NCBI GenBank assembly: GCA_946481315.1
Contig: CAMLMH010000001.1
Coordinates: 806,001 to 870,000, forward strand
Length of the DNA stretch: 64,000 nt
Source of the DNA: an uncultured Bacteriovorax sp.
GTDB taxonomy: Bacteria > Bdellovibrionota > Bacteriovoracia > Bacteriovoracales > Bacteriovoracaceae
Direction of reading: 5' to 3'
Position 1 is the stretch's first letter. Each line of letters opens with the position of its first letter. The notes beneath the pieces were generated by a model. It ran no database searches, was not told the origin of the DNA, and was given only the letters and a program-made list of their open reading frames with translations. Positions 26,540-34,175 of the stretch are shown here, in pieces. The translations under genes were made by a program, and so were the position numbers.

Positions 26540-27790
26540 TTTTGGTTGCCGTAGAAACAAAACAAAAGCAACCAGCACGGCCATCAAAGATAAAAAAATC
26601 ATCATTCCGAAGTTAGGCGTGTCGCCAATAACTGTTCCGCAAAGAAACAACACAAGAGTCGCCATGGAAGTGGTGGAGTTAGCAATTCCATTAACTTCAC
26701 CGCGTTTCTCCTTAGGGATCATCAGTTGACGAAGTTCTGTTTCACCAATGCTGAATCCATAAAGACCAATTCTGGAAAACAGGACAAAAACGAGAAAGAA
26801 AAAGATATTTTCCATAAAGAAAAAACTTAAAGTTGCCATCAGTACACACGATAGCTGAAAGCCGATAAAAATTTTACTGGTTAAAACCAGTCCGTATTTT
26901 TTATTCATCGGTGCAAATAAAAAAGTAGGAATAAGTCCAAATACAGCACCCATTCCCCTGAAGAGACCAATGGCAAATTCCGAAACGCGACCTCCATCTT
27001 TTAAGTAACTCGTCAGCAAAACGCCATGCGGACTTAGAACTGACAACCATAAAAATGCATAGGCAACTATGACAATTGCGTAAGGTTTGTGATTGAGATT
27101 GCCGATGGATTCAAGAAAAACTACTATGAAATTTTTGTTTTCTCCAACGGAAGATTTAGCTTCTTTTTCAATCTTTAAAGCACGGGTAGAGCGCAGCAGG
27201 AAATATTCTGGAATAAAAGTGAGAAGATTTATCAGCGCGATCGCTGAAAATCCCCAAAGTGGATAGTCTGATGTCCAGTAGAGAATCGCTCCCGCAATCA
27301 CCGGTGCAGTGACTTCGGTAAAAAGATCCAGGCGTTTTAAACGGCTGTTAAAGAGGCTGAGTTCCTCTTTGGGCAGAACTTCGACCGCCAGATCAAAACC
27401 TACTGAGATATCCATTAATGAGGAACCAAGATTAGCTATAGAACTTAACAGAGAAAGCAAGCCGAGAATAACAAAATACCAGAGAGCCGAGAGATTAAAA
27501 CCTTCCATCGATGAAAACAAAAGCAGGGAAATGAGTCCCCACATTGAACACATGGCAACTGTTTGTGAACCGATTCCCAGTTTATAAATGACTGCCCTTT
27601 TTTCATTGTCAATTTTTCTGGCAATTGTAGGACCAATAAGAATCTGAGTTAGTTTGGAAAAAAAGTAAATGAAGGCAATAAGCTGAATTTTACCCGGAAA
27701 GATCTGAATCAGGGCAAGCGGAACAGCGAAGTCCCAGGCCTGATCTCCGAATCGGGTCAAAAACCGGCTTAATAATATTTTGAACTGCAC
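26519..27790 (-). CDS. Ferroportin-like MFS iron exporter
   Basis: 423 aa, 12 predicted helices. The sequence follows the Bdellovibrio bacteriovorus ferroportin (BbFPN) as I remember it: LTRFGDQAWDFAVPLALIQIFPGKIQ, FNSRLKRLDLFTEVTAPVIAGA, FIPEYFLLR, WLSVLSPHGVLL, GLFRGMGAVFGLIPT, SRIGLYGFSIGETELRQLMIP. Ferroportins export Fe2+ and related divalent metals. The start is GTG at 27790, with AGGTGG 5 bases upstream. Twelve bases downstream of the secreted nuclease-like gene and probably in one transcript with it. Confidence 0.88.
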   Translation of the reverse strand: MQFKILLSRFLTRFGDQAWDFAVPLALIQIFPGKIQLIAFIYFFSKLTQILIGPTIARKIDNEKRAVIYKLGIGSQTVAMCSMWGLISLLLFSSMEGFNLSALWYFVILGLLSLLSSIANLGSSLMDISVGFDLAVEVLPKEELSLFNSRLKRLDLFTEVTAPVIAGAILYWTSDYPLWGFSAIALINLLTFIPEYFLLRSTRALKIEKEAKSSVGENKNFIVVFLESIGNLNHKPYAIVIVAYAFLWLSVLSPHGVLLTSYLKDGGRVSEFAIGLFRGMGAVFGLIPTFLFAPMNKKYGLVLTSKIFIGFQLSCVLMATLSFFFMENIFFFLVFVLFSRIGLYGFSIGETELRQLMIPKEKRGEVNGIANSTTSMATLVLFLCGTVIGDTPNFGMMIFLSLMAVLVAFVLFLRQPKLFKNKE

Positions 27791-27802
27791 TTATCCACCT
27801 TT

Positions 27803-28396
27803 TTATTTTCTGCGAGGGCAACGTCCAGCTGACCGGCAGTCAAGTAGACGCTTTCTTAATTCCATCAACTCCCTAAAATCGAGGCTTAATTCAAAGTCAA
27901 AACCCTGATTGATTCCGCCATCCTGAGAGATAGAAAAATATTTTTTTATTTGATTAAAGGATTCTTTCGAATACCTTTTAGCTTCTTTGTCTGTGATGAC
28001 AATATTGCGATTTAAATGAGTGAGAAAACGCATTCGCTGTTCTTTCGCTTTTTTTAAAGCGCCTTGAAAACTGCGCCAGCATTTAACTTCGGCTACGGCC
28101 TCAACTTTTCCGGTGAATTTGTCGAATATTACGACATCTAGTTCACCAACAGTTGTTTTGTGTTCATCGTATTGAATACCGTTAACGATTGTATAGTTTG
28201 CATCGGGATAACTGGGGTCAAGTTCTCGCACAGCAACTCTCTCACAGACTGCGCCAACGGGTTCAAAGTCTGTTTTTTCATAGCTTAGAATTTCAAAATA
28301 ATTGTTAATTCGTTCGGATTGTTCTGCGCTTTTAGAAAAGGCAGAGAATGACATAGCGAATGCAGCCAGGGCGTACAGAAGGATTGATTTTTTCAT
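27803..28396 (-). CDS. Secreted PD-(D/E)XK nuclease-like protein
   Basis: 197 aa with a signal peptide (MKKSILLYALAAFAMSFSAFS). The mature protein has the nuclease pattern GELDVVIFD (Glu85, Asp87) followed 16 residues later by AVAEVKCW (Glu103-x-Lys105), i.e. D...ExK as in PD-(D/E)XK nucleases, with a conserved-looking basic helix after it. Secretion of such a fold is uncommon; for a predator, digestion of prey or environmental DNA would be a sensible role, but this is inference from motif and signal peptide. Upstream of the ferroportin-like gene on the same strand. Confidence 0.6.
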   Translation of the reverse strand: MKKSILLYALAAFAMSFSAFSKSAEQSERINNYFEILSYEKTDFEPVGAVCERVAVRELDPSYPDANYTIVNGIQYDEHKTTVGELDVVIFDKFTGKVEAVAEVKCWRSFQGALKKAKEQRMRFLTHLNRNIVITDKEAKRYSKESFNQIKKYFSISQDGGINQGFDFELSLDFRELMELRKRLLDCRSAGRCPRRK

Positions 28397-28438
28397 GCAG
28401 CGGTTAAATCAATTTTTTTTGCATCTGACAATTGTAAA

Positions 28439-29206
28439 ATGGTATATATCTCTCCAATGAGTAAACTAAATAAATACAAGAATATTATTCTTCGGCTGCT
28501 TCATCAGCGAAAGCCGGGAACCACAATCTGTCCAAGTGAGGTTCTTCCGTCTGAATTAAAACAAGATAAAACTGAAATGGAAATTGTCCGTTTAGCTGCC
28601 CGGCAATTAGTCTCTCAGGAGCAGATTGAAATAACCCAAAAAGGTAAAGTTATTAATCCGGAAAATATTAAAGGCCCGTTTCGCCTTAGACTGATTGAAA
28701 AAAATCTCATTTATCGCTCCCGTTTTTTTGATTACGGCCTCGATTATAAAACAATCGACATGAGAAGCACTCCCGGGCTTTATAAGGTCGGAAAAAAAGA
28801 GCAGGGGGTACTTCTGGTTGAACCCTATAAAAGCGAGTTATTGCCTTTGTGGAGTTTTAAAACACCGGAAGCAGCAGAAAAATCGGCTTCTGCCATTTAT
28901 CAGAAATTTCTGGAGTATAAAAAAGCAGAAGATTTTGTGGGGATGGATATGGCCCGCAAATTTCTGGAGATGGGGTATACCCGTTCCCGACGTTATGCCA
29001 ATCACAAATCCGGCAAGAAATATTCCGGAAAAGTTCCGGCCAGTAGAAAAGGTTTATCCGGATCACATGGCAGAGAAAAAATGCCCATTGATCCTGATCT
29101 TCAGAAGGCTGAGAGTGCACTCATCTTTAACTACTATCATGCCATGGTTGAAAATGACGATGCCTATTTTTTTCTGAAAATTGGCTGGCGAAAACTTTTT
29201 GGATAA
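28439..29206 (+). CDS. DUF3253-DUF4385 fusion protein
   Basis: 255 aa. Residues about 10-80 look like the DUF3253 winged-helix domain: PGTTICPSEVLPSEL then ITQKGKVINPENIKGPFRLRL. Residues about 90-250 match DUF4385: FDYGLDYKTIDMRSTPGLYKVGKKEQGVLLVEPYKSELLPLW, then FVGMDMARKFLEMGYTRSRRYANHKSGKKY. Both families are uncharacterised small cytoplasmic domains usually found as separate proteins; the fusion suggests they work together. A start at 28457 (MSKLNK) is possible; neither ATG has a clear ribosome-binding site. Confidence 0.75.
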   Translation: MVYISPMSKLNKYKNIILRLLHQRKPGTTICPSEVLPSELKQDKTEMEIVRLAARQLVSQEQIEITQKGKVINPENIKGPFRLRLIEKNLIYRSRFFDYGLDYKTIDMRSTPGLYKVGKKEQGVLLVEPYKSELLPLWSFKTPEAAEKSASAIYQKFLEYKKAEDFVGMDMARKFLEMGYTRSRRYANHKSGKKYSGKVPASRKGLSGSHGREKMPIDPDLQKAESALIFNYYHAMVENDDAYFFLKIGWRKLFG

Positions 29207-29306
29207 AAATAAAGGCGAAAACTTTTGAATAAAAAACTTCCACCAGGAATTAATAACAAACTTGAAGTCGAGAAGCTTAATAAAGAAGCCTCAAAGATAA
29301 ACTCTT

Positions 29307-29651
29307 TTATTCACCGCAATCCTCATGAACGATCTTATCGAATGCTACCGAATTACTGGATTTAAGAATTCCCTGCATAATATAAGTACAGACGCCAAAC
29401 TGAACGCGTTCAGCTTCTAATTGGTAGTCAAAACGAGCCTGAAAATAGGGTGCTCTGTTCATCTGGGCCCCGACGGAGACAAATTGCATTCTCACTGATT
29501 CAGGTCGGCGGAAAGTGTTTTTTATATTCATTTCAACAGACTCAATAAAGCCCGGATCGTTTAAAATGAGTCTCGTTATTTGCTGATTTGTCATTGAGAA
29601 TGCTGATTGGGAAAGAGTAAAAAATGCAAAAAATGCGAATAATATTTTCAT
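29307..29651 (-). CDS. Small exported protein
   Basis: 114 aa. Signal peptide to about residue 19 (FSLSQSAFS-like end), then a small domain with two Cys (VCTYI and HEDCGE) near the C-terminus that could form a disulfide. No family recognised. The ATG has AGGAAA upstream. Confidence 0.65.
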   Translation of the reverse strand: MKILFAFFAFFTLSQSAFSMTNQQITRLILNDPGFIESVEMNIKNTFRRPESVRMQFVSVGAQMNRAPYFQARFDYQLEAERVQFGVCTYIMQGILKSSNSVAFDKIVHEDCGE

Positions 29652-29797
29652 AGAATTTCCTGATCTTAGAGTATTCGGCTGGAAACTATATATACAATTA
29701 TTTATTCATTAATTGGCACATATGTAATTTTTACAGATCTTTATAAACACAACTCTTTTAGCGGTATAAATAAGAGCTTAATCCGCAGGAGAGTTTT

Positions 29798-30253
29798 ATG
29801 AAAAGTTTGATCGCACTATCTTTGTTGATCTGCTCTTTAAATGTTTATGCTGCCCAAAAAGTTTATCCCGTATCAAAACCAGCAGTAAAATTAGTCAATA
29901 AACAACTTCTCGTTGAAGGAGAAGTGAAACTTTCAATTTTTAGAACCGTCATAAAAAAAGGAACACTCAATCAGGCAGTTGTCATAGCACCGAGCCTTGG
30001 CTGCCATCAGACCTATTTATGTTTTGCTCGTAATTTTAATGAACGAAACGGTCAATTAGTTGGTGACGTGACTATTGATCTGGATATGGATGGTAATATT
30101 GATCGCAAAGTCCCTCAGATGGCACTTGGAGAAATGAGAAATAGTGTCGTTGATCTTGTAAATTTCAAATTAGTTTATGTGGATGCAAACCGTACTATTA
30201 TTGAAGATGTGGGTGAAAAATTCTTCTTTTCACTTCAAGTGCACATCCCTTAA
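29798..30253 (+). CDS. Small exported protein
   Basis: 151 aa with a signal peptide (MKSLIALSLLICSLNVYA). The mature part is beta-rich with two close Cys (GCHQTYLC) and a DLDMDGNIDRKV segment that resembles an EF-hand-like calcium loop. No family recognised. Start supported by GGAGAG. Confidence 0.68.
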   Translation: MKSLIALSLLICSLNVYAAQKVYPVSKPAVKLVNKQLLVEGEVKLSIFRTVIKKGTLNQAVVIAPSLGCHQTYLCFARNFNERNGQLVGDVTIDLDMDGNIDRKVPQMALGEMRNSVVDLVNFKLVYVDANRTIIEDVGEKFFFSLQVHIP

Positions 30254-30265
30254 AAGCTTCTAAAA

Positions 30266-30318
30266 GGTTCCACCATACTTATCTGGCTTCATCGCGTCCA
30301 GAAAAGTGTGTTGGAACC
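30266..30318. repeat. Long imperfect hairpin between convergent genes
   Basis: Two 21-base arms (30266-30286 and 30298-30318) pair at 18 of 21 positions across an 11-base loop; the outer seven pairs are GGTTCCA/TGGAACC. No U-tract on the plus strand, only four T on the minus. It lies between the convergent ends of an exported protein and a solute-binding protein. It may be a bidirectional transcript end or a member of a dispersed repeat family. Confidence 0.55.
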
Positions 30319-30341
30319 TGTGGGCAAGGCACGTTGTTGAG

Positions 30342-31094
30342 TTATTTATATTTGCTATATTTTACTTCAAGCTTACGATAGATGCCGTTTTTCTTAATGG
30401 CTGCGAGACCCGAATTAAATTTGGTCATAACTTCTTTGGACCTAAAGGCAGCTTGATATTCAATTACATTGAATATGTCATATAATACAATGGGTTGTTT
30501 GACGTCAAATGAACTATCGAGCTGTGTGTTGAAGTATTCAAAGATTCTTTTATCGGCAATCGCCACATCAACTCTTTCTTTGTAGAGCTGGATGTTTCTT
30601 ATTTTCTGATCAGCAGTTTCTTTATATTGAGGATTTTCTTTTGCCATTTTTGCGAACTCCTCGCCAAGCAAATCACGGGCCCGCTGAAAACTTATGATTG
30701 AATATTTCTTTAAATCAGAGATTGACTTAATTTTAATATTTTTCTTTTTCAATACGATTGCATAATTGTGATATTTAATAAATGGCATTGAATGATGATA
30801 TTTTAAATTTTCATTTATATTTGTAATAGTAATGCCATCGAGTGAACCATCCATCATCATTAACTTAAGTCTTTCCATGGGGCCGAAAAATGGCTTCATT
30901 TTATAGCCTGCATGACTTAAGGCTTCTTGAACAATTTCGACTTCCAAACCAGAACTCTTTTCTTCAAAAACATAAGGTGGTTTATTATTGCCGAACCCAA
31001 TGATTAACGGTCTTTCAGCTTGTGCATTAAGAATTGCCGAGTTTATACACACACTGGTTAGTATGACAAAAAGGTAAAGTGTTATTCTTTTCAT
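30342..31094 (-). CDS. Family 3 extracellular solute-binding protein
   Basis: 250 aa with a signal peptide ending near LNAQA. The domain has the SBP_bac_3 layout (periplasmic amino-acid-binding type): PPYVFEEKSSGLEVEIVQEALSHAGY at the start, then MMMDGSLDGITITNINENLK and SDLKKYSIISFQRARDLLGEEF. No ABC permease is nearby, so it may feed a distant transporter or act as a sensor. The ATG at 31094 is chosen because the 35 residues before it read through a tRNA-derived att sequence. Lies just outside the att-bounded accessory region. Confidence 0.8.
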   Translation of the reverse strand: MKRITLYLFVILTSVCINSAILNAQAERPLIIGFGNNKPPYVFEEKSSGLEVEIVQEALSHAGYKMKPFFGPMERLKLMMMDGSLDGITITNINENLKYHHSMPFIKYHNYAIVLKKKNIKIKSISDLKKYSIISFQRARDLLGEEFAKMAKENPQYKETADQKIRNIQLYKERVDVAIADKRIFEYFNTQLDSSFDVKQPIVLYDIFNVIEYQAAFRSKEVMTKFNSGLAAIKKNGIYRKLEVKYSKYK

Positions 31095-31155
31095 GTGTAA
31101 CAACGTTAAATTATGGAACAATGAAAGTACAGAGGTATGAGAAGAGTTTTGAAAA

Positions 31156-31203
31156 GGAGCGGGATAAGAGACTTGAACTCTCGACCTTCTGCATGACAAG
31201 CAG
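31156..31203. repeat. Diverged copy of the tRNA-Gly 3' end (att-like, outermost)
   Basis: 48 bases matching the 3' half of the tRNA-Gly at 56906-56954 with two substitutions (CTT for CTC, GAC for GGC). It marks the outer left end of the accessory region. The similarity to the copy at 32285 continues another 55-60 bases (to about 31262), which the tRNA does not share. Confidence 0.85.
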
Positions 31204-31372
31204 TTATAGCTTTTTCACAAGTTACTAATAAGATTAATAAAAGGTTAGTAATTCTCAACACCACACTTTTGTCCCACCCACAAAAAACTGGCTTTAACAT
31301 GATTGAGAGAATTCAAATGAAAAATCGAAATTCAGCGAAGAATATATTATCACCATTTGCTTCTGCTATTTC

Positions 31373-31564
31373 TTAGCAATTACATGCATCTGTTTTAAAA
31401 ACCTTTGAGCGGAAAAGAGTCACTGTAATTGATATCCAAATTAATAACCGTGCTGTCATTGCAATGACCGTTCTTAACTCGTAAAGACCGCCATTAAAAA
31501 TGTATATTCCTAGCATTATGAAAATAAATAGAGTACTGCCGGCAATAACAGCTGATTTACTCAA
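31373..31564 (-). CDS. Possible small two-helix membrane protein
   Basis: 63 codons from a TTG at 31564, two hydrophobic segments (about 6-25 and 32-50) and a C-terminal Cys pair (DACNC). There is no ribosome-binding site and the TTG start is weak, so this is a low-confidence call inside the 490-base gap between the solute-binding protein and the DUF305 gene. The rest of that gap holds the att-like repeat and its arm. Confidence 0.25.
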   Translation of the reverse strand: MSKSAVIAGSTLFIFIMLGIYIFNGGLYELRTVIAMTARLLIWISITVTLFRSKVFKTDACNC

Positions 31565-31689
31565 AAATGAGATGAGATTTAGGAACAGAAAAATGTCATG
31601 TTAAAGAGAAATTTTCTTTTGCTTACTCCCACAGTTTTGCAACAGGTATTTAACTTGCATACATCTCCAGCAAAACCAGGGAGGTTGAT

Positions 31690-32211
31690 ATGATCAAGTT
31701 TATTTTCAGTTCTGCACTCGCGCTTCTTGTCACAATGAATTTTGCTTTCGCTGCAACTGATACACACAAATTTAGACCCTATGATGTTATTTTCCTCGAT
31801 GAAATGACGGCTCATCATAAAGAAGGTGTAGAAATGGCTAAAATAGGTGCATTAAAAGCAAAACATGCAGAGCTAAGAGATTTGTCTAAGAAAATGGTTG
31901 AAATGCAGAAAGCAGAAATCATATTGATGCAATCATGGAGAAATACCTGGTATCCAGAAATTCCATATGTAAATCATGGCGTAGGAATGAATATGAAGAA
32001 ATTAATGAGCTTGAGCGGGGATGAATTTGATCTTGCTTTCATCGACAGCATGATTCCACATCATCAAGGAGCAATTTATCTTGGTATGGAAGCTCAACTG
32101 AACGGAGATCATACTGAGGTTCTAATGCTGGGTAAAAAAATCAGTCGAATGCAAAAAGAGGAAATGAACAAATTAAGAAAATGGCGCTACACCTGGTATC
32201 CAAACCATTAA
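31690..32211 (+). CDS. DUF305 family exported protein
   Basis: 173 aa with a signal peptide (residues 1-21). Ferritin-like DUF305 with two copies of its His-His motif: TAHHKEGVEMA (His42-His43) and IPHHQGAIYLGM (His124-His125), each followed by an RMQKxE-like helix. DUF305 proteins are often linked to copper or other metal stress. It is the cargo of the small att-bounded segment C. Ribosome-binding site GGGAGG 6 bases before the ATG; a terminator follows. Confidence 0.85.
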   Translation: MIKFIFSSALALLVTMNFAFAATDTHKFRPYDVIFLDEMTAHHKEGVEMAKIGALKAKHAELRDLSKKMVEMQKAEIILMQSWRNTWYPEIPYVNHGVGMNMKKLMSLSGDEFDLAFIDSMIPHHQGAIYLGMEAQLNGDHTEVLMLGKKISRMQKEEMNKLRKWRYTWYPNH

Positions 32212-32225
32212 TCCTGTCAGTTTAA

Positions 32226-32260
32226 CAAAAAAGCCACTCGTTTAGAGTGGCCTTGATTTT
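32226..32260. terminator. Bidirectional terminator after the DUF305 gene
   Basis: Stem GCCACTC/GAGTGGC with a 5-base loop. Followed by CTTGATTTT on the plus strand and by a TTTTTT run on the minus strand. Confidence 0.82.
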
Positions 32261-32284
32261 ATAAATTTTAATTTGTTTTAAAAA

Positions 32285-32333
32285 TGGAGCGGGATAAGAG
32301 ACTCGAACTCTCGACCTTCTGCATGGCAAGCAG
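32285..32333. repeat. Exact copy of the tRNA-Gly 3' end (att, left end of segment B)
   Basis: 49 bases identical to 56906-56954, covering the CCA end, T arm and most of the anticodon arm of tRNA-Gly. The tRNA similarity stops in the anticodon stem, so this is an integration scar, not a gene. Inside it lie an AT-rich arm and a tandem repeat at 32450-32470. Confidence 0.92.
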
Positions 32334-32583
32334 TAGCTTGTTTTTTCACAAGCTACTAAAAAGATTAATAAAAGGTTAGTAATTATCAACACATGGGACT
32401 CATTTTGAGTTCGTAATTTTTCGGAGGATTTCGGTATTTTTCTGATGTTGTGTGCACATCGTGTGCACATTTTCTATAACAACTTCTTTGCTTTTTATTA
32501 AAGAGCGACATTGAACTCTCTCAATCTTTACTCGAGTAAAACCAATATTAATTATAGGTAACTCAAAGTTGGCCAAGGTGCAT
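32334..32583. other. Element-end region with direct repeats
   Basis: No gene. Holds an inverted TTACTAA/TTAGTAA pair close to the att (about 32355-32382) and a tandem 10-bp repeat GTGTGCACAT at 32450-32459 and 32461-32470, each with a palindromic GTGCAC core. These look like protein-binding sites at an element end, for example integrase or excisionase arms. Confidence 0.45.
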
Positions 32584-33318
32584 TTAGGAAAAAAAAATAT
32601 TTAAATGAGTTAATAAATTAGTTAAACATTCTTCTTTCTTTTTATGATCCACTAAAAAAGTCACCTCGTAGAATTCTTGATCAGCTGGGACTCCTAGAGG
32701 AGAAAAGGCTACGGGAGGGAAAACATTTTGGCCAGCTTTGTTGCCAAAAACCTTTATGCAATCAAAGTCAGTGTCGTACCTTTGAAACTTAGGTTCGGCG
32801 ACACTCCAAAACTCATTTTTGACGTTTTCTGCATAATCACGTTTTCCACCAGTTGAGTTACCGGGAGACCAAAAATATGGAAAGATGTCATGTCTAACGT
32901 AGTAATTATGATTGGCATCTCTTTGAACAATTATTCGCCAAATAGATCGAAGCAAAAAATTTGATAGTTCATCATTGTTTCTAGCTAGTGGTTGAAGTTG
33001 TTCAAAAGAAAACAATCTGCCTCGCCAATTATTTTCGATAATGAATGAATCGTCCATTTTTTCATGATGAGCCAGTTTGGCTGCTTCGATGTTTGCAAAT
33101 GGAGTGACTTGAAGGGTGAACTTATCCTCAACACTTTCTCTAATAATATCTTCTACGTCTTGAGCAGAGCAAGTGTCTGTTAAGATGCAATAAGCGAGTC
33201 GACTTTTATTTCTATCGGGAGCTAGAGGGGTTAAGCGAATTTCAGCAAGTCTATTTTGCATTCTTCCAGACTTTTGTAGTTCTCCCTCAATAGCTTTTAG
33301 AATTTGACTTTTTCTCAT
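32584..33318 (-). CDS. Unknown protein paired with the AbiGi-like protein
   Basis: 244 aa, cytoplasmic, no family recognised. Visible features: a helical N-terminus (about 1-25), a region rich in acidic residues around 55-70, and a Trp/Tyr-rich centre (WRGRLFSFEQL, SIWRIIVQRDANHNYYVRHDIFPYFW). A beta-strand-like C-terminus FYEVTFLVD follows. Its ATG overlaps the AbiGi-like stop by 4 bases, so the two are translated together. By position it is the candidate partner (toxin, sensor or antitoxin) of that protein. Confidence 0.65.
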   Translation of the reverse strand: MRKSQILKAIEGELQKSGRMQNRLAEIRLTPLAPDRNKSRLAYCILTDTCSAQDVEDIIRESVEDKFTLQVTPFANIEAAKLAHHEKMDDSFIIENNWRGRLFSFEQLQPLARNNDELSNFLLRSIWRIIVQRDANHNYYVRHDIFPYFWSPGNSTGGKRDYAENVKNEFWSVAEPKFQRYDTDFDCIKVFGNKAGQNVFPPVAFSPLGVPADQEFYEVTFLVDHKKKEECLTNLLTHLNIFFS

Positions 33319-34049
33319 AGTGCTTTCTCATTATTTGGTTCGTACAAGTCTTCTCCACAGATATATCCAACTCCGCTTGCAAATAGCTTTTTGAATTTTT
33401 CGTGTTCTAAAGCCTTTTTTAGAATTTTTGCCGTTGGAAAAAAGACCATCGATAATTCGTCTTGTGAAAAGTCAAAGTCTTCAAATGTCCGCCATTCTCT
33501 TTCATGATAGATGTGTTCGAATGTTTCATTCATAGATGGAATTTTTGAATATCGTTTTAAAATAAGTGGCTCTTTACTGTCTTCAAGAAATTTTTCGCAT
33601 GAATTTTTAAGAGTAAATGTAGATTTTCTTGGATAGTATTCGACGGGCTTCAGATCATCTACTTTGCTACTAATTAAATCGCGTCGGAACCCTAGACCGA
33701 TACCATAATAACGCCCAATGTGAATTGGAAGATGATTTATAGGAATGTCTGCAAAGCAGATTGAGCGGGGCTCATGAATGATGTATTGTTTGGTTTCGGA
33801 AAAATCATTTTCTACAGTGGATGCCGACATTGCTCCTTCAAGAACAAATGTGTGGGAATGAAAGGATTCTTTATTTGGAGGAAGACAAAGCAATCTCCCT
33901 TTTGCCCCATCTTTGAGAATTTCTGTTCCTGAATCAGATTTTAAAAATATGGATAGTGAATTTTCAGCTTTCTCTTCGAATGTGTCTCCCCATCCTCTGA
34001 CAAAATGCCAGAGTAGCGTTGAAGTATATGAGATTGTTTTGAAGGCCAT
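33315..34049 (-). CDS. AbiGi-like abortive infection protein
   Basis: 244 aa. The N-terminus SYTSTLLWHFVRG and the central SICFADIPINHLPIHIGRYYGIGLGFRRDL follow the pattern of the AbiGi family (putative abortive phage resistance proteins, with LFHFT... and CFCDIPLS...H...YGxYGIGL). A late YHEREWR motif also fits; a catalytic role like that of ADP-ribosyltransferase-fold toxins is possible but not shown. The name says antitoxin in some annotations, on weak grounds. 126 bases separate it from the CBASS operon, so it may have its own promoter. Confidence 0.7.
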   Translation of the reverse strand: MAFKTISYTSTLLWHFVRGWGDTFEEKAENSLSIFLKSDSGTEILKDGAKGRLLCLPPNKESFHSHTFVLEGAMSASTVENDFSETKQYIIHEPRSICFADIPINHLPIHIGRYYGIGLGFRRDLISSKVDDLKPVEYYPRKSTFTLKNSCEKFLEDSKEPLILKRYSKIPSMNETFEHIYHEREWRTFEDFDFSQDELSMVFFPTAKILKKALEHEKFKKLFASGVGYICGEDLYEPNNEKAL

Positions 34050-34175
34050 ATTTCCACTCGCTTCTTTTTATAAGTGTAACTGATATAATTTAAAGCAAGA
34101 AGAGAAATTATATTCAATTATCCTTGAACGGCCTAAAATTCACTTCGCAAATTTTGAAAAACAAGTAATGGAGCT

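Larger units (their letters stand above)
31156..32284. mobile_element. Small att-bounded segment C (DUF305 cargo)
   Basis: About 1.13 kb between the diverged att copy at 31156 and the exact copy at 32285. The left flanks just inside both att copies are homologous for about 105 bases in all, so both are left ends of the same element family. The segment has no integrase and probably remains from an older insertion that was largely deleted. Confidence 0.55.

Noticed and set aside
31106..31300. 64-codon frame and the N-terminal extension of the solute-binding protein
   Set aside because: Both run through the tRNA-derived att sequence; the same translation fragment appears at 32222-32470 for the same reason.
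32222..32470. 82-codon minus-strand frame
   Set aside because: It is a translation of the att copy, a terminator and the GTGTGCACAT repeat; not a gene.
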